NCBI GenBank assembly: GCA_036365145.1
Contig: JAEOAD010000888.1
Location: 1,116,001-1,180,000, forward strand
Reading direction: 5' to 3'
Origin: Orientallactaga sibirica
Taxonomy: Eukaryota; Chordata; Mammalia; Rodentia; Dipodidae
DNA: 64,000 bases
The notes beneath the pieces were generated by a model. It was not told the origin of the DNA. It worked only from the letters and a program-made list of their open reading frames with translations, and made no database searches. How positions within the stretch are numbered: position 1 is the stretch's first letter; the number at the start of each line of letters is the position of its first letter. This document shows positions 11,823-22,790 of the stretch, piece by piece. The translations under genes and the position numbers were made by a program.

Positions 11823-13148
11823 CAATGCAGGAGTGTCACTGTGGTTGTGGTACACATAATTACAGTCAGTGAATGGAGGAATGATTTTACTACAAGAAGA
11901 AGCAATTTGTGTGTCCTGGCTTCCAGCAGCCACTTTACTCCTATTCACCAAGTCAAGAAATACTTCAAAAAAGAACAGTTACCTTTAGACTTCGGTAAAG
12001 AAAAATCCTACCAAGTAGAAACTGGATTTTAAATAAGATATTGGCCTTTTTGCACGGAGAAGGGTTTATACTTTCATTACTGGTGTTTGGACAGTGGTTA
12101 TTCAGAACGTGGGGAGACTAACAGGATTCTGTAGTCATGGAGTTTTTATTTATTTTTATTTTATTTTATTTTTACTGAACTTTAACCCAGATATAGAGTC
12201 CAAGCAAGAATCTATGGTTTAGGAGAATCCTTTTTTTTTTTTTTTTCCTAGTTTTCTAAAATAGGTCATGTGTGTTTGTGGGATAGTTGTTTAAGCAAAT
12301 AACTGCATGGCCCCTGGATAACAAACCAGCTTTGTATTATTCTAGGAGCCAGAAACCAATGGCAGTTTTCTTGGTTAGGTGGACAGATAGGGGACAAGAA
12401 CCCTTGATAGGTTGATATATTCTAACTCAAAATGCAAAGAGGGCAACCCACTTTTTCCTTCTTCCTGTCCTAGGTGAAGTTTTTGGGTGGATTTATAATT
12501 TTTGGTGGGATTGCATTGTCTTGATTCTTTGCGTTTCTTGTATCATAATGTAATGACTTTTGCATCCTGAATTGTTTTGATGCTTGGGTTTTCTGCTTAT
12601 CTGCAGTGTTCTTAGATGTGGTGATCCACCTTTATATACTTTCAGGATATGAGTTTAAGGTGCCAAGTGTAGCTCTTGTGCCCTAATCCAACCCCAGAAG
12701 TAATCCTAGGTGTTGAATTTGCTTGCTAAGCAAGTATTCTAGTGGACTGGGTGGAACAATTTATTGGCAAATTCTAAACTTCAACTGAGCAATATACACA
12801 TTCAATAAAAAACCAGCACAGAGTATAAAAGTGTGGGGATTAAAACAAATAGATAGTCTTATAAGGCCAAAATCCCTAAAGGTGTGTGTTGCTCTTCACC
12901 CTTAATCCTGTCAGCTAGGAGGTTGAGAATTCTGCTCTGAATTGGGTTCCAGGTCAGCCTGGATCTGGATCAGACCCTGCCCCCAATAATGACCAAGGCC
13001 CTATAAATCTGTAAGCATTAAAGGCAGCAATATTCAACCCCCAAGTACAGCTTAATTGAAAATGGTAAAGCCAACCAAAAATATGTAACCCATAACCTGC
13101 CCTGACATGGAAAGAGAGATTAGCACTTCCAGTGCAGGCCTAGGTACC
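11823..13148. other. AT-rich non-genic stretch with an old B1 fragment
   Basis: Mostly unassigned. About 12890-12990 is a worn B1-like piece ('ggttccaggtcagcctgg'). 'tcctaggtgaagttttt' near 12470 recurs near 13728. No exon-like frame. Confidence 0.45.
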
Positions 13149-13196
13149 TGTTTGTTTGTTTGTTTGTTTGTTTGTTTGTTTGTTTGTTTGTTTTTG
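13149..13196 (+). repeat. (TTTG)n microsatellite
   Basis: About eleven tandem TTTG units ending in a T-run. Probably the reversed tail of a degraded SINE, although no body is recognisable beside it. Confidence 0.9.
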
Positions 13197-13782
13197 TCAG
13201 TTGGCCTCATTACCTTTTGGGGTGGCTTCCGAGTGCCCACCTCGGTCCCTCTGTGTTGTGCTGTGGAGCTGGTGCTCTGATCAGCTGTGCTGGATGAGCT
13301 GCCGCTGGGGATTGAATGCTGGAGGTTCTGATGGCTGGGGAATGGGAGAGTTCAGGAAGCCTGGAGTTGCTCACACCTATATCTCAGTAGCTCCTTAGTT
13401 GATCTCAGCAGACTTTTCTTTAGATTTCTGGAGTCTGCAAGGAGGCTGATGGGGTTGGAAAGTCCCCTTGTTTGGTCTTGGGTTGTGCCAGGTGCGCAGA
13501 TCACACGGATCAGGGCCACAAGCTCCTCAGAGGGATTTCTGGCCGTTTTCCTCCTTTCTGGTGGATCTTGGTCTCTCCTGCTTCTCCGCTGTGTCTAAGA
13601 AAAACCTATACTCCTGCACTTTTCAGAAGAAGAGTGTATTTTGCTGTGGGTTTGCTTAAATCCCTCCCTGGGCTAGTTTGGCATGGCTCCTATGCCACCA
13701 CCTTACCTGGAAGTCGGGATACACCTTTCCTAGGTGAAGTTTTCACTGGTAGGTTGGCTTGACAGGCTGGTTTGGTGGGTGT
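13197..13782. other. Unassigned stretch, no gene seen
   Basis: Moderately GC-rich with several overlapping short frames and no recognisable protein. Possibly an unrecognised repeat. Confidence 0.35.
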
Positions 13783-14106
13783 TGTGGTTTGATTCTGGTG
13801 AACCCCATAAACTTATGTGTTCTGAATGCTAGGTCCCCAGCTGATAGCCTCCTGGAAGCTATGTATTGTTGGGGGTGGGCTTATGCGTGTCATAGCCAGC
13901 TTCCCCATGCCAGTGTTTGGCACACTCTCCTGTTGCTGTGGTCCACCTGATGTTGTGGAGAAGGTGATGTCCACCTTCTGCTCATGTCATCATTTCCCTG
14001 CCATCATGGAGATTCCCCTCGAGTCTGAAAGCCAAAATAAAACGTTTTTCCCCACACCTGCTATTGGTTGGAAGTTTTCTGCCAGCAATGCGAACCTGAC
14101 TGCAAC
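13783..14106 (+). mobile_element. Solo MaLR-type LTR
   Basis: Same LTR family as the two ends of the element at 53667-55522: 'tgtggtttgattctggtg', 'gtgtttggcacactctcc', 'gctcatgtcatcatttcc', polyadenylation signal AATAAA near 14036, and terminal 'gcgaacctgactgcaaca'. No internal region follows, so it is solo. Confidence 0.85.
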
Positions 14107-14567
14107 AGAGGGTTTTCTGAGACCTATGCAATACTGGATGTATCCTAGGCCAACCAGCACCTTCATCTTCATTTAACCTGGTCAATCCTGGACTCTGGAT
14201 GGGTGGGCTTCCCTCATTCAATAAATGTCCAGTTCCAGCTGGGACCACGGATTTCCCAACTCTGGAACCCCCTCCTTCCAGACGAGTCTGTTCTCTCTGC
14301 TCTTTTCCTCTTATGTTGAAATAAGCTTTATTCTTTTAAACACCTTCCTGCCTTTTAATTCTTTAATCAGCAGAGGAAACAAACACAATACCCCTAGGCA
14401 GTGTCAGAATAAGTAAGCTCAGCTCCCTCTCTCTAAAGCCATTTCTGAGCTCAAGATTCTCAGCCTGTGAATACAGCAAAGGAGTGGGTTGTGCCTGGAT
14501 GTCCCAGAAGGAGCTCAGTGACACCCCTCATGAACTTCCATAGAACTAACTATAAGTTGCAACATTT
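14107..14567. other. Unassigned stretch, no gene seen
   Basis: Contains 'gaaataagctttattctt', but no family or coding region was recognised. Confidence 0.4.
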
Positions 14568-14752
14568 GAGCTGGGAGATGCTCAGTCAGTAAAGCGCTTA
14601 CCATGTGATCACAAGGATCCCCAGGACCCACATAAAAGCAGAGTGTGCAGTGCTGGGGAGGCTGAGACAGGAGGATCCCAAGGGCTCACTGTCTAGCTTG
14701 TCTGGTAAGTTCCAGGATTAGTGAAAGACCCTATCTCATAAAAATACAGAGA
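14568..14752 (+). mobile_element. B4-type chimeric SINE (tRNA/ID head plus B1-like body)
   Basis: ID-like head 'gctgggagatgctcagtc' with 'agtaaagcgcttaccatg' is followed by 'ggaggctgagacaggagg' and 'gaccctatctcataaaa', the two-part plan of rodent B4/ID_B1 SINEs. Confidence 0.75.
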
Positions 14753-14908
14753 GGGGCTAGAGAGATGGATTAGAAGTTAAGTCACTTACCTGTAAAGCCA
14801 GAGGATGCAAGTTCAATTCCCCAGGACCCACGTAAGCCAGATGAATAAGGTGGCACACGCATCTGGAGTTCATTTGCAGTGGCAGGAGACCCTTGCGTGC
14901 CCATTCGT

Positions 14909-14940
<32 letters not shown>

Positions 14941-14988
14941 TTTCTCTTTCTCAAATAAATAAATAAAATTAAAATATATTTTAAAAAA
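14753..14988 (+). mobile_element. tRNA-derived SINE, short subtype
   Basis: 'ggggctagagagatgg' head, B box 'gttcaattcc', long (CT)n at about 14910-14940 and an AAATAAATAAA tail. Abuts the 3' end of the preceding B4-type SINE. Confidence 0.93.
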
Positions 14989-15584
14989 CAAGGAGAAAAT
15001 GATGAGGAAGACGCCCCACCTGCTGTCAGCCTCTGGCCTGCGGGTGCCGTGCACACATCAATATGCAAAAAACAAAAATAGTAAGAAAAAAGGATCATAC
15101 TTCTGTGTTGTCGGAAGCACTGAACTTTTGGTTATTTGCCTCAGCAGCAACTAGTTCTGTAAAGAGCAGGAAGGAACCCAAAGGTGGGGGTGGGACAACA
15201 ATCTGATCGGCATCAGATTTCTCATTAGCAACAAACTAGCTGGAAGATAATGGAGCAAAGGTGTTCAAGCCTAAAACAATGGGTTAGAAAATCTAAGGGC
15301 AGCGGAGGCCTGCGGGACAGGTTCAAGCTGAAGAATGCCTCAGCTGATCCAGAACTATACCGGGCAACCATGGACAAGTACTGCCACACTCAAAGACACA
15401 CCCAAGTTGGTCAAACTTGTAAAAATCCCATGTAATTTCTGTATTAAACTATCTGAGGCCACAGAAAAAGATGAAATTCCTTAAGTTGACTAAGTCTTCA
15501 AAAAAAAAAAAAAAAACCCACAGCAGTGCAGTAGGCATCCAGTTATGGAACCGCCCGTTTCCCTCCAGTCCTGGCCATGGCTAC
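14989..15584. other. Unassigned stretch with a 17-bp poly(A)
   Basis: No named family. A pure A-run at about 15500-15516 follows 'gactaagtcttc', so the preceding few hundred bases could be a retroposed sequence. The 61-codon frame at 15250-15435 matches nothing I recognise. Confidence 0.35.
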
Positions 15585-15745
15585 GTTACTAGCCAGCGAC
15601 CTTGGGCAAGTCACTCATTCCCTTCCTAGGCTCCCTTCTCTGTTAAAAGATGGAGAAAACCTGCTCTGTGCAAATGGTTGTGAAGATTAACTGAGTTTAT
15701 TCATCTAAGTGCTACACATACATGGTTGATATGTTATGAAAGGAG
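15585..15745 (+). mobile_element. MIR
   Basis: 'gcgaccttgggcaagtcact', 'gttaaaagatggagaaaa' and 'gtgaagattaactgagt' follow the MIR core closely. Confidence 0.85.
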
Positions 15746-16029
15746 AATCACCTTATTATTTAAGCCCAATTAAAAACACAAAAGATGAAAGCAACATGCA
15801 CATTTACTTGTGTCACAATGTAATTTTCAGTGAAACATTGGAAAATTAAATTCATCAGTGCGTCAAAGATGAATGCTTCTATATTGGGAACAGAGAGAGT
15901 GGCTTATATAATATCGATCACTGGAATGTTCTTTATCAACCAATTAAAGTGGAAATTATGTGGATGCTGTATGGTCATAAAATAAATCTGTAGAAGTCAA
16001 GAACCCTGTGCTAGTCATGACTACATGCC

Positions 16030-16868
16030 ACGTTTTTCTAAAGTCTTTATTGACAACCTCCATAGACATATACACAATGTACCCTGATCATAATCCTTTC
16101 CTACCATCTACCTATGTCCACCTTCCATGTCCTCCCTCACTGAACCCTTTTTTTCTAACTAGTCCCTCTTCTATTTTGGTGTTTTTTTTTTTTTTTTTTT
16201 TTTTTTTTGCCCTCCTATTGTGCAGGTCTGTGTCATGAGTGCAATGGCCACTTGTGTCTGGAAGACATTATTCCAAAGCACTCTTCCCCATCCTTTGGCT
16301 CTTACGTTCTTTCTGCCACCTCTTCTGCAGTAGTCCCTGAACCTTGGGGGTGTGATGGAGATGTCTCTCAAAGCTGAACACTTCACTGTCACTTCTTCTC
16401 AGCACTTGGGTGAGATTTTAGTCTCCCTGGTAATTGCCACCATCTGAATAAAAGATGCTTTTCTAACCAAATGTGAGAATAGCATTGATGTGTGGGCATA
16501 CTTAGAGAGAACTTGGTAGGTATAAGATATCCATTTAGCCAAAATATAGTTGTAGCTTCCTCCCTAGCAATAGGCTTGTGTCTAGGTTTTCAGTACCAAG
16601 CAAGAATTCCCTTCCATGTAGCAGGCCACAAATCCAATCAGAAAGCAGTTGGTTTCCTCATAACAGACATGCCTCCATTGCACTAGCTGGCATATTTTGC
16701 CTGGCTGGCCAGACATGAAGCTTGCAGAGTCCACTGCTGGTTAAGCTCATTGATGACGTCTCTCCCCCAGCAGGCTGCATAGCTCTTTCCATCACTAGGA
16801 CAGTCAACTGGGGGGAAGCTTCCAGTACAGCTTCAGCTTGATTTCTCAGTGTCCTGCAGCCAAAGCAA
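16030..16868 (-). mobile_element. L1 3' UTR, antisense
   Basis: Reads in the same order as the longer antisense L1 end at 62760-64000: 'ctttggctcttacgttct', 'cttctgcagtagtccctga', 'cttctcagcacttgggtg', then 'ttttcagtaccaagcaag' and 'acagacatgcctccattgc'. A 26-bp T-run near 16182 is the reversed poly(A) of a further retroposon or an expansion. Confidence 0.75.
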
Positions 16869-16878
16869 TCATTTACCA

Positions 16879-17129
16879 TTTTTTTTTTTTTTTTTTGAGA
16901 GAGACACAGAGAGAGACAGAGAGAGAGGGAGAGGGAGACAGAGATGGGTGCGCCAGCAGACTCTCAGCTGCTGCGAACAATATCCAGATGTGCGCCCCCT
17001 TGTGGTCAAGTGTGGCATTGCGCCCTTGCGTCACTTTGCATCTGGCTAAACGTGGGACCTGGAGATTGGAACCAGGTTCTCAGGCTTAGCAGGCAGGCAC
17101 CTTAACTGCTAAGCCATCTCTCCAGCCCC
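16879..17129 (-). mobile_element. tRNA-derived SINE, long subtype
   Basis: T-run, GA-rich arm, 'gtgcgcccccttgtggtc' and 'ttgcgcccttgcgtcac' diagnostic of the long subtype, B box 'ggagattggaacc' and head 'agccatctctccagccc'. Flanked by related 14-bp strings (see findings). Confidence 0.95.
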
Positions 17130-17147
17130 ATATACCATTTTTATTTA

Positions 17148-17333
17148 TTTTATTTTATTTTTTTTTTTTTTTTTTTTTTTTTTGGTTTTGCAAGGTAGGG
17201 TCTACACTCTGGTCCAGGCTGACCTGGAATTAACTATGTAGTCTCAGGATGGCCTCAAACTCTAGGCGATCCTCCTACCTCTGCCTCCTGAGTGCTGGGA
17301 TTAAAGGCGTGCGCCACCATGCTCGGCCTGCCT
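17148..17333 (-). mobile_element. B1 SINE
   Basis: Reversed B1 with a T-rich tail at 17148-17183, 'ccaggctgacctggaatt', 'tcctacctctgcctcctga' and 'ggattaaaggcgtgcgcca'. Shares its flanking duplication with the SINE to its left. Confidence 0.95.
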
Positions 17334-17347
17334 ATATACCATTTTTA

Positions 17348-17671
17348 ATGATTAAATAAATTGAGACAGTAAGTTGTCACATGAGACAGTCTTATAAATC
17401 TGGTATTTATTAAATATGCAGTGTTAGAAAATTAGAATAGCATGAATGGACCTATTTTGTCGAGATGGGTAATCATAAATACCAAAGGCCAAAGACCCTT
17501 TAAGAAATTACTGCAATAGTCCAGTGAGAAACTGAAACAGGACAGGGGTCTTTCCAGAGAAATAATTGTTAGTACGATTTTGAAGAAGTAAACAGAATTT
17601 GTTACCTAAAGTCCAAACTGAGCAGAATTTTTTACTACTTGCCTAAGGAACATGAGAGAAGAGGGTATTAA
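17348..17671. other. AT-rich unassigned stretch
   Basis: No gene or repeat recognised. Confidence 0.4.
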
Positions 17672-17932
17672 CGCCTTGTGTCCTCCTCAGTCACTCACTG
17701 ACCACCTTACTTTTCGAGATAAGGGCTCTCACTGAACCTGGAGCTCACCAGTTTGATTAGCTAGCCAAATTGCCTCTTCACAGCAGGTTGTCTGTCTCCA
17801 CTTCCCCAGTGCTGGATTATAAGCATGCACTGTGTGCCTAACTTTTATGTGGGTGCTAGAGATGTGAACTCAAGTCCTCCTGATTGCATGGCAAGCACTT
17901 TACTATCTGAGCCATCTCCACAGCACCTCATT
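17672..17932 (-). mobile_element. B4 SINE
   Basis: Reversed B4: 'gtcctcctcagtcactcac', 'gaacctggagctcacca', 'cactttactatctgagcc'. Confidence 0.8.
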
Positions 17933-18035
17933 TTGTTTTTGAGACAGAATGTTGAGATATAGCCCACATTGGCATCAGACTTGTGATCCTCCTGCCTTAG
18001 CCTCTCCCATGCTGGGAATCCAGGCACGTGTCAAC
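17933..18035 (-). mobile_element. B1 SINE fragment
   Basis: 'gagacagaatgttgagatat' and 'gatcctcctgccttagcctc' reversed B1 body. Truncated. Confidence 0.65.
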
Positions 18036-18810
18036 TGAAATTGATTTTGAAGTACCCTCAGAACACGCAAGTGGTTGGAAATGTGTATCACAGGCTTCAG
18101 ATCAAAGATGAACAGAGAGATTATTCATAGAGTGATTGCTTACTGAAGCTACAAGAGGAAATGAGATTAGCCCAAAAGAATATCTAGTCTACAAGGAAAA
18201 GCAAAACAGAACCTAATACTATGCTGGTATTTGATCAATGAACTGAGGATGGCAAGTCAATGAGATGACTGATGGCCGGCAGTCTGGACCGTCCAGTCAC
18301 ATGCCCTCCAGGTTGTCAGGACAAATGAGTCCAAGTGGAGCACTTGGGCTGAGTGGTGTCTCCACTTTGCATCTGGTTAATCAGATAGGGAGTGAATAAA
18401 CTACACAATCTATACTACTTCTCTGTAAAATGGCCAAGAACTCATTGGTTGCCCACCAGGAATAGATGGCAAGACCCTATTGCTAAAGATTCCACATGCT
18501 TAGACTGCAGGTCACTGAGAAATCAAGCTGGAGCTGAGCTGAAAACCTCCTTCCTCTAGATCAGCTGACAGAAAGCTGGAAAGGCTATGCTGCATGCAGC
18601 CCTATGGGAGAGAAAAGTCATCAATGGTGGTTAACAACAGTGGACCCTGCAAGCCCTAAGATTAGCCAGCCAGGCCAAATGTGCCAACTGTTGCAATAGT
18701 GGCATGTCTGTTATGAGGGAAAACAACCACTCTCTAATTGGATTGGAGGCCAACTCCACAGGAGGGGATATATGCCTGATACCGAAAACCTAGTCAAAAG
18801 TCTATGTCTG

Positions 18811-18873
18811 GGGCTGGAGAGATGGCTTAGTTGTTAAGGTGCCTGCCTGCTAAGCATAAGAATGCAGGTTCCA
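18811..18873 (+). mobile_element. tRNA-derived SINE, 5' head only
   Basis: 63 bp from 'gggctggagagatggctta' to the B box 'ggttcca', cut there and joined directly to the head of the next full SINE. Confidence 0.85.
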
Positions 18874-19124
18874 GGGCTGGAGAGATGGCTTAGGGGTTAA
18901 GGCGCCTGCCTCCTAACCCTCAGAACACTGGTTCCAATCTCCAGGTCCCACGTTTAGCCAGATGCAAAGTGAAGCAAGGACACATGCTGCACTGGCCCAT
19001 AAGGGGCTGCACGCATCTGGAGTTCGTTCACAGCAGCTGAGAGGCTGCTGGTACACCCAATTCTCTATCTGTCTCCCTCTCCCTCTCTCTCTATCTCTCT
19101 CTGTGTCTCTCTCTCTAAAAAAAA
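18874..19124 (+). mobile_element. tRNA-derived SINE, long subtype
   Basis: Complete: head, 'ggttccaatctccaggtcc', 'cactggcccataaggggctg', CT-rich run and short A tail. Confidence 0.93.
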
Positions 19125-19710
19125 GTGTGTATCTGGTGAGGTTATGAGCCCTGGGAAAGTAACACCCATTGTCTGGCTAAATGTATATATTATGCCCACC
19201 AAAATGTCCTGTAAGCATTTTTTAAACGTTTATACCTATATATTAATAATACTCTCACTTTGTGTTAGAGAAGCTTCTTTATTCAGATGGTGGTGACCAC
19301 TGGGGTAACTCAAAACTCACCATAGTGCTGACAAGTGACAGTGGAGTGTTCAGCACTAAGTCATCTCTATCACATCCTCCAAGGCTCAGAGTCCATTGTG
19401 GAAGAGGTGCTGGAAAGAATGTAAGAGCCAAAGTTAGGAGAGGAGTGTTTACAATACTGTCTTGCAGACACAGAATGGCCTGCAATTCCATGACCTCACA
19501 GTGCCTGGTACTACCTACACAAGACCTTCATAATAAGAGGAAAAGAGGATGACATCAAAATAAAAGAGAGACTAATTGATAGAGGAAGGGGATTTGATGG
19601 AGGGTGGATTTGAGAGAGGAGAATGGGAGTGGAGGGAGAGAATTATCATGGTTTTATTGTCTTTACTTATGAAAGCTGTCAATAAAAAGTAAAATTTTTA
19701 AAGTTAAAAA

Positions 19711-19979
19711 TGCCATTCTCTCTCTCAATCTCTCTCTCTCTTGAATAAATTATATATATAATTAAAAGGGCTGGAGAGATTGCTTAGTGGTTAACATGTT
19801 TGCCTGCAAAGCAAAAGGACCCCAGTTTGATTCCCCTGGGAAACGTAAGCCAGATGCACAAGGGGGCACATGTGTCTAGAGTTTGTTTGCAATGGCTAGA
19901 GGCCCTCGCACACCCATTCTCTCTCTCTCTCTCTTTCTCAAATAAATAAATTAAATTAATTAAATATATATTTTTAAGA
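19711..19979 (+). mobile_element. SINE 3' piece plus complete tRNA-derived SINE
   Basis: 19711-19767 is a CT-rich SINE tail ending in AATAAATTATATA. A complete short-subtype SINE starts at 19768 ('gggctggagagattgctta') and ends in AAATAAATAAATT. 'agttaaaaatg' occurs at 19701-19711 and 19980-19990, bracketing both as one unit. Confidence 0.85.
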
Positions 19980-20004
19980 AGTTAAAAATGACTAAGAGCT
20001 TAAA

Positions 20005-20195
20005 CTTGGAAATCAGGTGAACATGGATTCAGTCCTAGGCCCATTGTTGGACATTTGTCAGTTATTTCCTATCTCTGAGCATTTTTTTTTTTCATGTAGA
20101 ATGGTACTGGTGTTAACTTTGTAGGAATTCTTGTGGCAGTTGACATAATTCATGTAAGTGGCTTAGAATGTTCTCTAGTAAATAATAATGGTCAA
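20005..20195 (+). mobile_element. MIR, diverged
   Basis: 'caggtgaacatggattcagt' and 'tcctatctctgagcatttt' then 'gttaactttgtaggaatt' fit the MIR order loosely. Confidence 0.5.
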
Positions 20196-20301
20196 TAACT
20201 TAGGGATATTATTATTTTAGTTAAACAGAACCCATCTGCTGAGAAAGAATAGAAAATAGAAAGAAAAGGAGAAACAGCAGCTACGCGCACTTAACCAGGT
20301 A

Positions 20302-20888
20302 ACTTCTGTGAACGTTTGTATTGATTGTCAACTTGAAAGGATGTAGAATCGCCTGTGAAGGATTGTTGAGATTTGGTTAGCTTCCAGGCCTGCCTGTATA
20401 TGTCCGTTGAGGTTAAGAAAACCCACCTTAACTGCAAGCATGGTCCTGGACTATACGAAAAGGAGAAACAGGGCTGGGGAGATGGCTCCGTGGTTAAGAT
20501 GCTTGCCTGAAAAGCCTAATACCCAGCTTCAATTCCCTAGTGCCCATGTAAAGCCAGATGCACCAAGTGGCACAATCTGGAGTTCGTTTGCAGCAGCTAG
20601 AGGCCCTGGCACGCCCATTCTGTCCTCTCTCTCTCTCTCTCGCTCTCTCTCTCTCTCTCGCTCTCTCTCTCTCTTCTTCCAAATAAAAGAAAAAGGAGAA
20701 GCTGGCTGAGCACCAGCATTCATTGTCCTGCTTCCCCACTGTTGAACTGGATGTATCCAGCTCCTGCCTTTCATGCCATGCTGAACTGTAACCTAGAACT
20801 GTAAACCAAAAACAGACTGTTTTCTTCCTTGAGATGCTTCTGGTTGGTCATTTTATCTCAGCAACAAGAAAGTAACTAAGACAACTTC
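20302..20888 (+). mobile_element. ERVL/MaLR-type solo LTR with 5-bp TSD, carrying a SINE
   Basis: LTR 20307-20883 starts TGTGAACG and ends 'gtaactaagaca'. It is bracketed by ACTTC at 20302-20306 and 20884-20888. Body: 'gattgtcaacttgaaagg', 'gctggctgagcaccagc', 'aactgtaacctagaactgt'. Same family as 51678-52017. A SINE at 20471-20690 with its own TSD lies within it. Confidence 0.85.
20471..20690 (+). mobile_element. tRNA-derived SINE, short subtype
   Basis: Complete element with a (CT)n run at about 20626-20673. Target duplication 'aaaaggagaa' at 20458-20467 and 20691-20700 dates it after the LTR around it. Confidence 0.95.
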
Positions 20889-21318
20889 CCCACAACTTAA
20901 AAAGAAAACATGACCAGGAAGCAGCATGGGGCTAGGATGAGAGATCTTGAAATGAACCCAGCATCCTGAGCAATAGGAAGCTCTTCCAGAAACACTCGAG
21001 TACTGAGCCTTGGGTAGAAGATAGGGGAATTCTGCAGAGTGGCAAGGAAGGATTAAAACAACCTGGTATGCTATAGCATGGCTACAAGAAAAGCAGGAGA
21101 CTCCATTAGACATGGAGGGTGGGGTATCGTTGTGTGATTCATGGGGAAAAAATATCAAACTGATTTCTAGGAAAAGGTCTGGGAAACTTGACTTTGAGTC
21201 AGAGGGACAGATTTATAACATCTCACCAGCCATTTTTCTTCTATTTCTGTTGTTTTCATTCTATTTCTTACATATGGACCTATAATACATTCAATAATCA
21301 TTTCTCTTTCTTTGCACA
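20889..21318. other. Unassigned stretch, no gene seen
   Basis: No repeat or coding feature recognised. Confidence 0.4.
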
Positions 21319-21344
21319 TGCATATGCAGTTGAGTGTGCATGTA

Positions 21345-21391
<47 letters not shown>

Positions 21392-21915
21392 GAGCACATG
21401 CATGTATGTGCACATGTTTGTGGAGGCCAGAGGTTGACATTATGTGTCTTCCTCAGTCACTTTCTACCTTATTCTTTGCTGAACATGGAGCTCACCATTA
21501 GGCTAGCATAGCTAGCCATCAAGCCCTAGGGATTCTCCTATCTCTGCCTCCCCAGCACTTACATTATAGTCATGTACCACCATGCTCAGCTTTCACATGG
21601 GTACTGGGATCTGAACTCAGGCCCTCATGCTGTTTAAATTATTTTTATTTTGAGAGAGAGAGAAAGAAAGAATGGGCTCACCAAGACCTTCAGCCTGCTG
21701 CAAATGAACTCCAGATGTGTGCGCCCCCTTGTGCACATGTGCATCATTGTGCACTTGTGTCACTGTGCATCTGGCTTACATGGGACCTGGAGAGTTGAAC
21801 ATGAGTATTTACGCTTCACAGGCAAGTGTCTTAACCACTAACCCATCTCTCCAGCCCTCAGGCCCTCATGTTTACCTAACAAACCCTTTACCCACTGAGC
21901 CATCTCTCAGCCCAA
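21319..21915 (-). mobile_element. B4 SINE with (TG)n, interrupted by a SINE
   Basis: Reversed B4: (TG)n at about 21353-21388, 'gtggaggccagaggttgaca', 'catggagctcaccattagg', 'gatctgaactcaggccc', and after the insert 'ttacccactgagccatctc'. Confidence 0.88.
21630..21856 (-). mobile_element. tRNA-derived SINE, long subtype
   Basis: Reversed SINE inserted in the B4. Duplicated target 'ctcaggccctcatg' at 21616-21629 and 21857-21870. Confidence 0.93.
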
Positions 21916-22332
21916 GAATCATGTCTCAAGACATTAAACATGGCTATTTTGGAGCCAGGGAAGTTCTATGTTAAACACAGTCTCCAGGGTGGTTCTATAG
22001 GTCAGAAAGCAGTAGACTGGCCTTGAACCTGGGCAATCTGAACCCCAAGACTGAACAAGTAAGCACAGCACGTACTAAAAGTAGACCATCATGGTAGGTA
22101 GCCTCTAAAATGGACCCCAATTATGCCTGACTTCTACCAGCCACATCCTTGTATAATCCCTCCCTTTGAATGCAGGCTGGATGAAGTGGCTGCTTCTAGA
22201 AAACAGAAAGCAGCAAAGGTGATAAGAGGTCACTTTGGGCTCAGGCTACAAAGACTGGATTGTGCATTTGAAGCACTAACTCTGAGGAAAGTCAACTGCC
22301 ATGGTATGACCTGTCCATAGAAACTCAAGTGA

Positions 22333-22606
22333 GGGCTGGAGAGATGGCTTAGCAGTTAAGGCGCTTGCCTCCTAAGCCTAAAAACCGGGTTCCAATCTCC
22401 AGATCCCACGTTTAGCCAGATGCAGTGAGGCAAGGGCACAATGCCGCACTTGCCCACAAGGGGGCGCACACATCTGGATTTCGTTCACAGCAGCTGAGAG
22501 ACTGCTGGCACACTCATCTCTGTCTCCATCTCCCTCTCTCTCTGTCTGTCTCTCTCTGTGTCTCTCTCCAAAAAGAAAAAATAAAAAGAAAAAAAGAAAG
22601 AAAGAA
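22333..22606 (+). mobile_element. tRNA-derived SINE, long subtype
   Basis: Complete, with 'gcaagggcacaatgccgcac' and 'cacaagggggcgcacac', a CT run and an A/G-rich tail. Flanked by 'agaaactcaagtga' at 22319-22332 and 22607-22620. Confidence 0.95.
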
Positions 22607-22620
22607 AGAAACTCAAGTGA

Positions 22621-22790
22621 GCCGGGTATAGTGGTGCACTCCTTTAATCCCAACACTCACTCAGGAGGCAGAGGTAGGAGGTCGCTGTGAGTTCAATGCC
22701 ACCCTGAGACCATACAGTGAATTCCAGGTCAGCCTGGGCTAGAGTGAAACCCAACCTCTAAAAACCAAAAAAAAAAAAAGAAAAGAAAGA
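22621..22790 (+). mobile_element. B1 SINE with expanded purine tail
   Basis: 'gccgggtatagtggtgcac' to 'gagtgaaacccaacctc', then poly(A) merging with a purine microsatellite. Its right flank at 22951-22964 repeats the target seen on its left. Confidence 0.93.

Larger units (their letters stand above)
18190..19710 (+). mobile_element. L1 3' UTR, interrupted by two SINEs
   Basis: Sense-strand L1 3' end. 'gtcactgagaaatcaagctg', 'atagtggcatgtctgttat', 'gagaagcttctttattcaga', 'gaaagaatgtaagagcc', the G-rich 'ggaggaagggg'-like tract around 19580-19640 and 'gaaagctgtcaataaaaag' before the A-rich tail are collinear with 36153-37135 and with the reverse of 62760-64000. SINEs at 18811-19124 split it. 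The left limit is approximate. Confidence 0.78.
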
